Origin: Gymnothorax reevesii
Taxonomy: Eukaryota; Chordata; Actinopteri; Anguilliformes; Muraenidae
Assembly: GCA_029721435.1 (NCBI GenBank)
Contig: CM056583.1
Location: forward strand, 71,891,620 to 71,955,619
Reading direction: 5' to 3'
DNA length: 64,000 nucleotides
The position numbers and the translations under genes were made by a program. Below are positions 1-11,800 of the stretch, one piece after another (within the stretch, counting starts at the first letter, position 1; each line of letters opens with the position of its first letter). The notes under the pieces are model-generated. The model was not told the origin of the DNA, searched no databases, and was given only the letters and a program-made list of their open reading frames with translations.

Positions 1-1667
1 CAGAGCATTCAGGAAGAACATGCACAGACTAAAACGTAAACATAAACTGTTCTGTGTGCAGGGACATACAGGTTCACTTATTAAGGCAAAGGGTATCACC
101 ATCTACGAAAGGCCAAACCATCCCATCTTAAGCCCCAGGGCTCAAGATTTTTCAGGGTTCACCAGCACAAACCTGGAGCCTTTGATGAAAATTATTCAAA
201 ATAAACAACATTTTGACTTGAAAATAGTTGTATGTTTCAATCATTATTTGGAACGTTGCAAAATAGAATATAAAAACAAACAATGTGTTGCCAGAGTATA
301 ACTGAATGTGTTGAAATATTTACATCAGGAGTTCAGAACTTGGTCCATATATTAATGAATGGAAGCAGAATAGGCAGTTTCAAGGGGAACTGAGAAAGAT
401 GAACAGTATTGTTCACACGCCATTCTGAAGTAGAAACTGCAACATGTTCAGTAGGAACTACTCCAGATTTCAAGAAAGAAAAGAAGTACTGCAACATAAT
501 TTTTCCTCCATATCAAATTCAAAATTCATGTAATTTTATGGATACAATCTTTTCTATAACACACATTTAAATACTGAAGAGACGGCACTAAGAGGGAAAA
601 TAGGACAGGGAAAAACATGATACAAAAAGACCACAAAATTTAAGTAAATACTATAGGATATGCGCAAAAGTGTCAATTGGACTTGGCCTTTTGCAGCATC
701 CTATGAGCAGCATTTGCAGTGTGTTGAATTTCCACGCAATTCAATTCACCTTCATTTTACAAATTTCGTAATTCAATGTTTAAATAGTATCAAAGCAGCA
801 CGCAAATTCACAAATTATTAGGGGGACGGGAAACCCAAGTGCTCTTGCACTTGTGAATTTCCTTACTCTCCGCATTAAGTCTTTTCAATGCAGTTTAAGG
901 ATGCATTTAGAAAGGACACTTCAAAGTGATCACTGATACCGGCCCCCAAGTATACATGCTATAGTAAGCTCACACAAAGGCTTGAGTATGCACACGCATA
1001 GCTGAATCGCTATCATCACAAAAATGAACAGCATTGGACAGGTGCAATTGGTACTTTTCATGAATCTGTCTGGCCATGATTGAAAATACATGAGTTCTGC
1101 ACATTTCCATTTCAAGTTTTGCCGTTAAAATACTTTTGAGTATTTTGAGACAGCATTTCTTCTGAGGTATAAATAGTAGCAAAACATTTACAGTAACGGT
1201 AAAACAACAAACCATAAACAAGACAACACAGAGTTCACTCAGGTACTGATCCAAATACAAGTGCACTGATGATTGACAAATTCATCCAAATCACAAGACC
1301 AAAATTCTAAAATGAAGGATTAAATTTTTTGAGAATTTCGGACACAGCGGTAAAAGAAAAAAGTGCACTAAATACGGGTCCACCGGCACAGAAGGAAAAA
1401 GCATACCAAGAGAAAATGTGATCCAAATCTAATGAACAAATTGGCACATAAAAGAAAAGCGTCTGGATAGAAAACCAGAATATTACATTTATGAACCATC
1501 AACCAAGAATGCAATCGCCTCATTCATTACTGCTCATCTTTTTCTAACATGCATTATTTCTGTGCTGCTATAACATTGCAGTAACAGAAGTCTGAAGTAG
1601 CCGAAAGGCAAGTAAAACAACTGTAGATTGTACTTTTGATCTCTTGAGGAATTAAGTGGTTTATCCA
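1..1667. other. Downstream flank / possible distal 3' UTR of paqr3
   Basis: AT-rich sequence with no recognisable exon. I found no AATAAA signal for the paqr3 strand in this stretch, so the paqr3 polyadenylation site cannot be placed. Short open frames at 20-301 and 930-1266 have no recognisable similarity. In human the next gene on this side is BMP2K, converging on PAQR3 (from memory); none of its coding sequence is seen. Confidence 0.4.
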
Positions 1668-2461
1668 TTAAAGGGGTCATACTACGCCGAACAACAAAAA
1701 AAAAAAAAGTCCGTGGCTATTCTTACGACTAGTCATGAGAATAATTTATAGACTATTCTTATGACTTCCAGTTACGCATGTGAAGCCACTATCATTGCGG
1801 ACTTTCCAGATGTTCAATGCAATATCATCATGGCGGAGATTTCAATTTCAGAAGGAGCAGAATTTGATTTGTTTCAATCACTCTGTATTGCCATAACAAA
1901 GTGGGAAGGTGTAATGTTTATATACAAGGTGTTCCCGTACAATCGAGGCGGCTCAAAAATGAGCCCCAAAAAGGATGTTCAAGTCGGATTTATGTTACTT
2001 CTCGATCGACTACGCTTGATGAATGGTAGGCAAATTATCAAAATTTAGCCCTGTACAGTACTGACCGTCAACTCCTAATGAACAACCCGTGAAATCTTGA
2101 AATTCAAAAAGTACCTTGGACTGGATACTATCTTGAGCATCGCTCATCAACCTCCATCCACACACCAAATTTTTGCAAGTTTGGAAAATGGAACTGCACG
2201 CATGCACAAATTGTAGTCGTAAAAATAGCCCCGGAATTATTCTTACGCCTCGTCGTAAAAATAGCCACAGCCAAAAAAAATCCTGTTTCCAGTAATGTCA
2301 GAACAGCTCATTTTAGGCCTTGTGAGCCCAAGGAGCTGAACACACAGTTAGTACAGCTATAACTATATACTTTAATAACCTTAAAACATGCATATGTTAG
2401 TAAAAAGATCACAGAAATAAAAATATTACACAGTGAAATGGGTACAATATGACCCCTTTAA
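1668..2461. mobile_element. TTAA-flanked DNA element (piggyBac- or Kolobok-like MITE)
   Basis: The stretch starts TTAAAGGGGTCATA at 1668-1681 and ends with its exact reverse complement at 2448-2461, so both ends have TTAA and a matched terminal inverted repeat. Nearly inverted subterminal words also occur (GGCTATTCTTACGACT near 1715; GTCGTAAAAATAGCC near 2215 and 2255). A 95-codon open frame at 1761-2048 (+) is not recognised. TTAA targets are used by piggyBac and Kolobok elements; without a transposase I cannot choose. It lies just downstream of the paqr3 stop. Confidence 0.7.
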
Positions 2462-2667
2462 AAAAAACAGACAACCATGCAGACGTACATAAGTGGATTA
2501 TCAAATGTAAAAATCGACATCTGGTAATCAAGCCTCATTTCGACAAAAGACAAATTATTCATTAGAAAACAATTTTTGTTTTAGACTCACAAGGAAAAAA
2601 CTGAACCAATCTCCCAAGGGAATTTTGCAAAGAGTGGGGGTGACGCCGATGACCCTGCTTTGGGGTA

Positions 2668-2810
2668 CTAACCGCTCAGTGAGTATTCCGGGCAGGGCTG
2701 GTTGTGGCGGTAGTGCATTATGAGCACTGCAGTCTGATGCCACCAGTAGAACATCAGTACCACCAGGATGTGCCACAACTGATGACTGGCGCCAAGGTAA
2801 TTTAGCTGCC
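2668..2810 (-). CDS. paqr3: paqr3 coding exon 6 (last)
   Basis: 143 nt finishing Gly265 and encoding residues 266-311 plus TAG at 2668-2670. It begins [20 protein letters not shown] with the family H-x3-H pair (H274, H278), then the last helix and the tail [13 protein letters not shown]. The acceptor is TTTCACAG|GG. Human ends ...SKPCPDYVSHL, so the last few residues have diverged. Confidence 0.95.
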
Positions 2811-5800
2811 CTGTGAAAGTGAATCAAATTAATTTTGTTATACAAAATAAAATAGGACCAAGGGCAAGACCTTGGCTTACTGGCAAGCAGTCTTACAGCG
2901 ATGATACAAGTTATATCATGTGAAGTTCGACATTTGAATTAATGAAAATCAATGTCAAGGTCACTAAATAAAAGTACATTTACATTTATAGGATCTTCTG
3001 TAATACAATCCTAAGCTCTGAGGCAGTCTTGGTGATAAATGTCATTATTATATGTCAATATGAACTTTAAAGGTCACAGAATGTCAAGTTGTGGTCAGCA
3101 ACTGGACTTTATATATGACTTTCTACAACGTAAATGTCTCTATTCAAACCTTGGCTCAATCTGTGACCATTTTGGTAACACAAGTTATTGTAACTTCACT
3201 GTTGAGTTTGACCCTCAAAGGTCACTGACAGTCAAGTTGAATGTCACCAAATGAAAGTTCATATGTGACTTCCTAGAAGTCAGTAACACAAACCTAGGCT
3301 TCATCTGTGGTCTTTTCAGTGACAGAAGTCATTGAATTTTCTCTAGGTCAAGTTATATGTGAAGGTCACCAAATGAAAGTTCATACATGACTTCCTATAC
3401 GCCTCCAATACAAACCTATACTAAATCTGTAACGATTTTGCTGACATGAGTCATTGAAATTTCACTGTAGAGTTTGGCTGTTGAAGGTCACTGAAGGTCA
3501 AGTTCAAGGTCACCCAGTGAAACTTCATACATGACTTATTATATGCCTGCAATACAAACCTAAGCACTATCTATAATAGTTTTGGTGATAGAAGTCATTG
3601 AAATTTCACTATGTACAATCTGACTTCGAAGGTCGCCGAAGGTCAAATTCAAGCCCACCAAATAAAAGGTCACACATGATTTCCTATAAGTGTTCAATGC
3701 ACATATGTTCTCAATCTAGAAACCTTTGAAAATTGTAACATTTTGCTTGACCTCAAGTTTGACCTTTCAAGGACATCCGAGGTCAATTTTAACGCAGCCA
3801 AAATACAGGTCATATATTACTTCCTATATGCTAGTAATACAAACTTAATCTCCATCTGCAACTTAACTTCCACCGGCAATTTGGCCCATTCTCCAAAAGA
3901 CCCAAAGTTAAAGTACAGCGCCCCCCAATAGACCCACTTTCGTCCATTCAATCAAAATGGCACTCGCACTGTAAATAAAGTGCATCAAGGTGAGTAGATT
4001 GGCATATTTAGAAAAAAAGTTATCAGACAGTTTTTGAGAAATAATTTTTTGAAATTTCAAGTCATATTTTTTAACATTGTTAATATATTCCCTGACCTCA
4101 GGTTTGACCATTCAAAGTCATCTGTGGTCACATTTAATATTGCCAAATATAGGTCATATATGACTTCCTATATGTCGATAATACAAACTTAATCTCTATC
4201 TGCAACTATTTGGCCTCCACAGGCCATCTTGCATATTCATAAAGTACAGCGCCCCCAAAAGACGAATTTACGTCGATTGAATCAAAATGGCGCACTGTAC
4301 ATTGACGGTACCAAGATAGGTTGATTGCCTGATTTAGAAAAAAATTTCTCATGCAGTTTTTGAGAAATGTTTTTTTTTTTTTTTAATTTCTCAGTCCCAT
4401 CTTTAACATTGGAGCCAAAATTTCAAGGGCCCATAAAACGGACAAAAATGATTCAATCAAAAATCCAAGAAAAATCTCTGGAGATATGGTCTAGTATGTT
4501 ACTGCAAATTTACACAAAAATTCATCAGGCCAAAAAAAAGATAAACATGTGTTTGCCACCAACATGGCAATATCCCCCGCCGCCTCCATTTTATGTGTCC
4601 GTACAGACATACGGACGGAGCCATATGCTATATCCCTCGCTTCGCGCTATTCGGCCGGTAAGCTAATAAAATGGATTTGCAATTCAGATCAACCATGGTG
4701 TAGGATTTTATCCCTGATGATTGTTTCCCATACTGTTTCCACTACCACACTATATAAGTCCATGTCCTAGTCCAAGTTCCACCTTTAACAATGAACATGA
4801 CAAATTGTGAGAACAGTTTATAAATTGAACTTGAGACATACAGTATGTACAGAACATAAAAAGAACAACTTAGGACAAGGCATAATTACCTGGAAAGTAG
4901 CGCTCCGGAACTTTGGTGACATAGAAAATAAAGGCAGCTGCTGCTATTAAATACATAACCAACACTCGTGGTAAAAACTCCTGAGGAGAAACAAAGAAAC
5001 CTGTCAGAAACTAAAATCCATCATCTTGCTGTAGTATGCAATCATAGTCTAAAAATCAGACCTGGAAAATTAAGTTTTTAACTAGCTTAGTTCTGTTATC
5101 GTTCAGAAGAATTTCAGAGAGCTTCTAGTGAACTCTACATAAAACCTTTGCCGAGCAGGACCAAGACTGCTTTTGATTTCCCTAAAAGTGGATTAAGCCG
5201 AAGAATCAGAGTGCGAATACTGATCTCCCTCACCTGCACAATGAGGGCCCCAAAGCCCCCATTGAGCCACACCCAGTGGGTGGCAGGAATGACCCCATAT
5301 CCAGCTACAGAGCAGAAGATGACGGTGCGCAGCAGATTCCACTCGCGTGTGAGGTAGTGAGGGTGAATCTGGGCAAAGAAGACCGTCAGGATCATGGCCA
5401 ACACTGTTATCAGGTACACCTGCCTCCAGTACTGGTGAGAAAGACAAACGGCTCCAGTCAATGCACCGAACAATTTAATTTACACCATTATAAAAACATA
5501 CGTAAAAACGGAAAAAATAGTTCAAGGTTGCGAGCAAAACTCTCCAAGCATCGTGAAAATAAATGAGAAAATAGGACCAAGGGTCCTGTAGCTTACCGGC
5601 AAGCAGTCCAACAGCAATGATACAAGTTATGAAAATTTCATATGAAGTTTGACATTTGAATCAATGAAAATCAATGTCAAAGTCACTAAATAAAAGTTCA
5701 AATACATTTATAAGACCTTCTGTAATACAATCTTAAGCTTTGAAGCAGTTTTGGTGATACAAGTCATCATTATATGTCAATATGTATTCAATATGTCAGT

Positions 5801-8800
5801 TGTGAACTTTATAGGTCACAGAATGTCAAGTTTGGTGAGCAAATGGATTTCATATTCGACTTTCTAAATATCTCTATTCAAACCTTGGCTACATCTGTGA
5901 CCATTTTGGTGATTAAAGTCAGGGTAATTTCACTGCCGAGTTTGACCCTCAAAGGTTACTGACAGTCAAGTTGAATGTCACCAAATGAAAGTTCATATGT
6001 GATTTCCTCGATGTCAGTTACACAAACCTAGGCTCCATCTGTGATCATTTTAGTGATGCAAGTCACTGAATTTTCACTTCGCCACATTTAACCTTTGAAG
6101 GTCAATACGAAGGTCACCAAATGAAAATTCACAGATGACTTCCTATATGTCTCTAATACAAACCTAGACTCCATCTGTGACCGTTTTGGCAATAAAAGTC
6201 ATTGTAATTGTATTATGTCAAGTTTGACCTTCAAATGTCATCAACAGTCAAGCTGAATGTCACCAAATGAAAGTTGATATGTGACTTCCTATGTCAGTAA
6301 CACAAACCTAGACTCCATCTGTGACCGTTTTGGCAATAAAAGTCATTGTAATTGTATTATGTCAAGTTTGACCTTCAAATGTCATCAACAGTCAAGCTGA
6401 ATGTCACCAAATGAAAGTTGATATGTGACTTCCTATGTCAGTAACACAAACCTAGACTCCATCTGTGACCTATTCAGTGACAGAGGTCATTGAATTTTGT
6501 CTATTCCTTCGAAGGTTAATATGAAGGTCACCAAATGAAAGTTCATACATGACTTGCTATACGTCTCCAATACAAACCTACAATCAATCTGTAACAATTT
6601 TGCTGACATAAGTCATTGAAATTTCACTGTATAGTTTGGCCATTGAAGGACAAGTTCAAAGTCACCCAATGAAACTTCATAGATGACCTCCTATATGGCC
6701 ACAATAGCTCTATCTGTAATAGTTTTGGTGATAGAAGTCATTGAAATTCCACTATGTGAGGTTTGACCTTCGAAGGTCGCCCAAGGTCAATTTCAAGGCC
6801 ATCAAATTAAAGTTCATACATGACTTCCTATAAGTGTTCAATGCACACGCTCCAAATCGTCAATATTTTCAAGCCTAGAAAACTTTGATAATTGTAACAT
6901 TTTGCTTGACCTCAAGTTTGACCTTTCAAGGTCATCTGAGGTCAACTTTAACACAGCAAAAAAATAGGTCATAAATTACTTCCTATGTGTCAGTTATACA
7001 AACTAAATATCTACCTGCAACCATTAACCATCCACAGGCGATTTGGCGATTTTATATACCTTTCAGCATTCATGGTACTTTTAAAAACATGCAGATGTCC
7101 CATACCATATGCATTAATGCATCCCCATACCATCAGAGATGCTGGCTTTTGAACTGAACTCTGATAACAGGAGGGGTGGTCTTTCTCCTCTTTAGCCCAG
7201 GGGACACGACATCCATGATTTCCAAAAAAAATATCAAATTTGGACTCATCTGACCACAGGACACTTTGCTGCAGTCCATTTTAAATGAGCCTTGGCCCAC
7301 AAAACATGGCGGTGCTTCTGGATCATGTTTAACAATGGCTTCCTTTTTGCATGATAGAGTTTTAGGTGGCATCTGTGGATGGCACAGCAGACTGTGTTAA
7401 CAGACAGTGGTTTCTTGAAGTATTCCTGGGCCCATTTAGTAATGTCAATGACAGAATCATGCCAGTGAGTGATGCAGTGGTGTCTGAGGGCCCGAAGATC
7501 ACGGGCATCCAGTAAGGGTCTTCGGCCTCGTCCTTTACGCACAGAGATTTTTCCAGTTTCTCTGAATCTTTTGATGATGTTATGCACTGTCTATGATGAG
7601 ACGTTCAAAGCATTTGCAATTTAATGTATTCCACAATTTTTTTTACGCAAGCCTTCACAGGTTGGAGAGCCTCTAGTGGTGCTCCACAATTTGGTAAAAA
7701 TGTGCGATTGCGATTACAGTGGACCATACTGCAGTTTGCGATTGCTATTATAATATAATAATTTTAAAAAAGGTATCTTGAGGCTACTTGCTTTGTTATC
7801 AAGGAAAATGCAAAGAATAATGATTGTTCTGCGCAGCAAATATCCCAGTGTTAATTCAACTCCAATAGAGTTTACTTGAGTCCATGATGGATGGGTTGGT
7901 CTTATATAAACTCTGTTGGAGAAAATCAACTCAAACATGCAAACATTAAGGCACAAAAGAAAAATACAAAACAAGTTTGTAGCACTGTTTTCAAATTAAC
8001 ATTTTCCAAAAAAAGAGGTTTTTCCTTTATTGAAAATAAAGATATATCTGCCAAGTGCAAATACAGTGGCACTACGGTAAACTTAGATGCCTTTCTGCAG
8101 GCATTTTTGTAAACCTATTAAGTACTTCTAAATGCAAAAACCTAAAACCTAAAAGTTTGTAGAGTACTGTTAAAAAAAGGCATTTCTGTGAAGTAGGAAA
8201 GCAGTAGCGCCATCGGGCTTTAGCGGCTTTCAGTCGTCTCTTTTTCTTTACTTCGCTGGGCTTCACTGGCCTGCATTCTTCATGCTTTTCTCTGCGCTGT
8301 CTAGTGTGGGCCGTTCAGTGGCAGTTGTGGTTAGCAACCGGAACCAGGGCGAGGGAGACAGGATCCGGAATTCGATGGATGCGCCAAACTAATAAAAATG
8401 CAGTGAAACTTTTTAATTCAAAGAATATAATTTTGTACGTCCATGTTTAAATGAATAAAATGTTTCAAAACCGGAGACAGAAATCGATGGTGCGCCAGAA
8501 TTTAAAGTTTTATTTTAGAGAATACTTTTTTTTTTGGTGAATTTCTTGAATTCCCGATCTGCTCTCTAGACCGGAACCAGAATCCAAACAAAATTCAGAG
8601 TGAATGGAAACCAGGCTCTTCGCCCTAAAGTTTGAATGGAAAAAAACATGCATATTCTCGCAGACAGTATCGGCATGGTTGTAATGACTGATTCGGGGTA
8701 GGGGGGCAATTATAGCAACTCTGTGATTGGTTGAGCCCCTAATCGAAGAAATTTGATGTACAACTTGAGTAAGACATGACATCACCTTGTTATGAAAACA

Positions 8801-11800
8801 TTCAGGCAAAATTTATATCCAGCCATTGGGAAAGGAATAAGAGGCCTGTCAGCCTAAAGGGCTACGCTGAGGATGACTGAAATGTCCACGTCTTAACTTA
8901 ATTTCAGAAATTCTTGAAAACTATTGCAATATTAACACATATGACACATTAATGAAAGACTGAAAAAAAATCAGCATGAACATTGATTTTCAAAGTCCAA
9001 AATGCTGAAAATTTCTCAAAAACCGGGATGTAGAATTTTCTAATTTTCGCAGGGGATCAGCAAAACATCATAAGGAAGGCTCACAACAAAGAAGACAAAA
9101 AGTCATCCGACAATTTTTAAGATATGAATGAAAGACTAAAAAAAATGAGCGAAAACACTGATTTTCTAAGTTCAAAATGCCAAATTTTTCTAAAACCGGG
9201 TTGTGCAATTTTCGAATTTTCACAGTGAATATTCAGAATACCATAAAGAAGGCTTGCACCAAATTAGAACAAAAGTTCTCAGACAGTTTTTGAGATATTC
9301 AAATTTGAAGCGAAAAGTTGATGCTGGACAGACAGACGGGCGCCGGATGACTCGGCATTAGAGAAGCTCTGCTGACAGCTGACTATGGTCACAGCAGAGC
9401 AAAAATGTTATCAGACAGTTTTTGAGATATTATAGACAGACAGAAAAAATGACCATAAAGACTGATTTTCTAAGTCCAAAATGCTGAATTTCTCAACAAC
9501 TGGGATGTAGAATTTTCCAATTTTCACAGTGAATATTCAAAATATTGCAGGGAAGGCTCACATGAAATTAGAAAAAAGTTATCAGATAGTTTTTGAGATA
9601 TTCAAATTTGAAGTGAAAAGTTGACGCCGGACAGACAGATGGACCCCAGACGACTCAGCATTAGAAATGCTCCGCTGACTGTGACTACCTTCACAGCAGA
9701 GCTAAAAATCATCAGATTTGTACATCTACTACAGGAAAAGCAGTCATCTTCTCAGTTTTCATCCTTGAAGGTTTACAGTGTTGCAGGTTTATTAGGGTTC
9801 TGTCTACCAAGAGATTGAAGCCAATAGTCTTTTATCAAGTTTATTGTACTGGTAAAGCTCTGAACAAGTGGTGAACAATAAAAATGAAAACCAACTGCTG
9901 AAGTCTGTGGCTCTGTCTGGTACCAGCATGGCAAGAGGGCCTAAGGATGGAAGCCCGGAGATTTATCCTGAGACAAGGTGGGCTGTTCTTTGCAGCAAAG
10001 ATTGAACTGACTGGATACAAAATGAAAAATGGCAGAGAAAACCAATAACTGATCAAAAGCGTGGGATTTGAGGTACATTCAAAAGATAACAATGGGAGTG
10101 GATTGGTTGAATAGCCAGGTACAGACAGAATGATGGGTCAGGGGGAGGAGAAGATTGTCTCCTTCAATCACAGTAAACAGATGGTCAACTTACATCAATG
10201 CAGTAAAAAGCGTAGAAGACTCCAGGGACATAACAGCCAAGAATACCAATAGAGATTCCAGCATAGTCCAGTGCCATCCAGCGGCGACAGGTCTTCTCTG
10301 AGCGGTGGCAGCAGAACAGGTGGTAACCAACTGAGCACAGCATGCAGACCTGAGCACAACAAAGATGTTTAGATAGACAAGTCCACATCCTCCACATCCG
10401 AACAGCCCAGAGTCTGGATATTTTTAAGTCCCATTTAAAGACCCACCTCTTTTCTCTTGCCTTCAATTAGTGTCTCCTTCAAGTGTCAGTGAATAGTGTC
10501 CCATCATGGTAATTCCAGTTATCTTTTAAATTCTATCTTTTTAATTTTACCTCTTTTTTTTTTCCTTCTGCCTTAGGTGTTTCCTGTGTGATTTTGTTTT
10601 CTTTCTTTTTGCACTTAAGCACTCTTTTGTGAAGCACTTTGGTGCGGCTCAGCCGTCTGTAAATGTGCTATAGAAATAAAAATTGATTGATTGATTGATT
10701 GATTGAAGTCTGTGCCTAACAAGCAACTGCACCTTAGGACCACTCCCACAATCAAGTGAATCTGGTTTGCCAATCATGATTCCATAAGCATAACATCAAA
10801 AACAGGGTACGTGCATAGGTCTTAAGACAATAATTCAGGCTATGAAATCACACAGGACACAGGTTACAGGAAATTCAGCATTTTCCTGGCCAGAGCAAAT
10901 GCTTAAAATGGTACATGCTTTCCATGAAAAGGTAATGCAGCTGTTTCAAGCTGGAACATATCAGCATAACAAACTTATTTTTTTCCTATAAATCTCGTCC
11001 ATAGTTTCTTAGACACTACTCCCGGAGAAATTATGTTATGCAAAACACACAGTGCTTGCTAAAGCAACAGACTCAGCTAAACAAGCACACCACATCATTA
11101 AGGATAACCCAGACTAACGTGAAATCACATCAACAATGTACCAGCGAGCAAGACCGCTTATTATTTCCAACATCACCTAGTTATCTTGGACTAACATTAA
11201 ATCAGCTGTCCTCTGGGAGCAACAGAACACAAACATAATGGTAAGCAGAGCTCTACAGGGAATTCAGGCGCTCACCTGAAAGCAAAATAGCCCTATTGAG
11301 TAGATGACGTAGTCCTCTCTCGTTGCCCCAGCTGAAGGCAGCACTGATGTCATGTCATACAGGCCCAGTGAGAAGAAGAGGAGGAAGCCCAGCAGGTGAC
11401 TCCAAATGTTAACCGTCTCGTTGGACAGGATGAACATACTAGAAGTGGACAGTGCAAAATGAGTTCCTCATTTACGACACAAGTAGTACACAAGAATTTA
11501 CTACACAAAACATCAAACTTTCAGCACCAGAATCTTTCGCTTCCTGGCCAATTATTTCAATATTTTAACCTGCTCAGCTATACGGATTCTCACAGAATTG
11601 GATCACCTCTTTGAGTATAAGCACAAACTACAAATTCTTGTGCCAAAAAGCAGGCAAATGGGCCATGACAGAACTGCCAGGATGGAATATATCCTTAGCA
11701 TTGGCCATCACCAGTTTAGGATTGACACTCAACAACTGGATGGTCAAGGTGGGCCCAATTATGCACCCACATGCGCTTTATAGGGAAAAATCCTGCTACT

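Noticed and set aside
2555..2845. 96-codon minus-strand frame [10 protein letters not shown]...
   Set aside because: It overlaps paqr3 exon 6 in the wrong frame and crosses its splice acceptor.
5148..5566. Plus-strand open frames of 69 and 96 codons
   Set aside because: They are antisense shadows of paqr3 exon 4, which has family motifs and splice sites on the minus strand.
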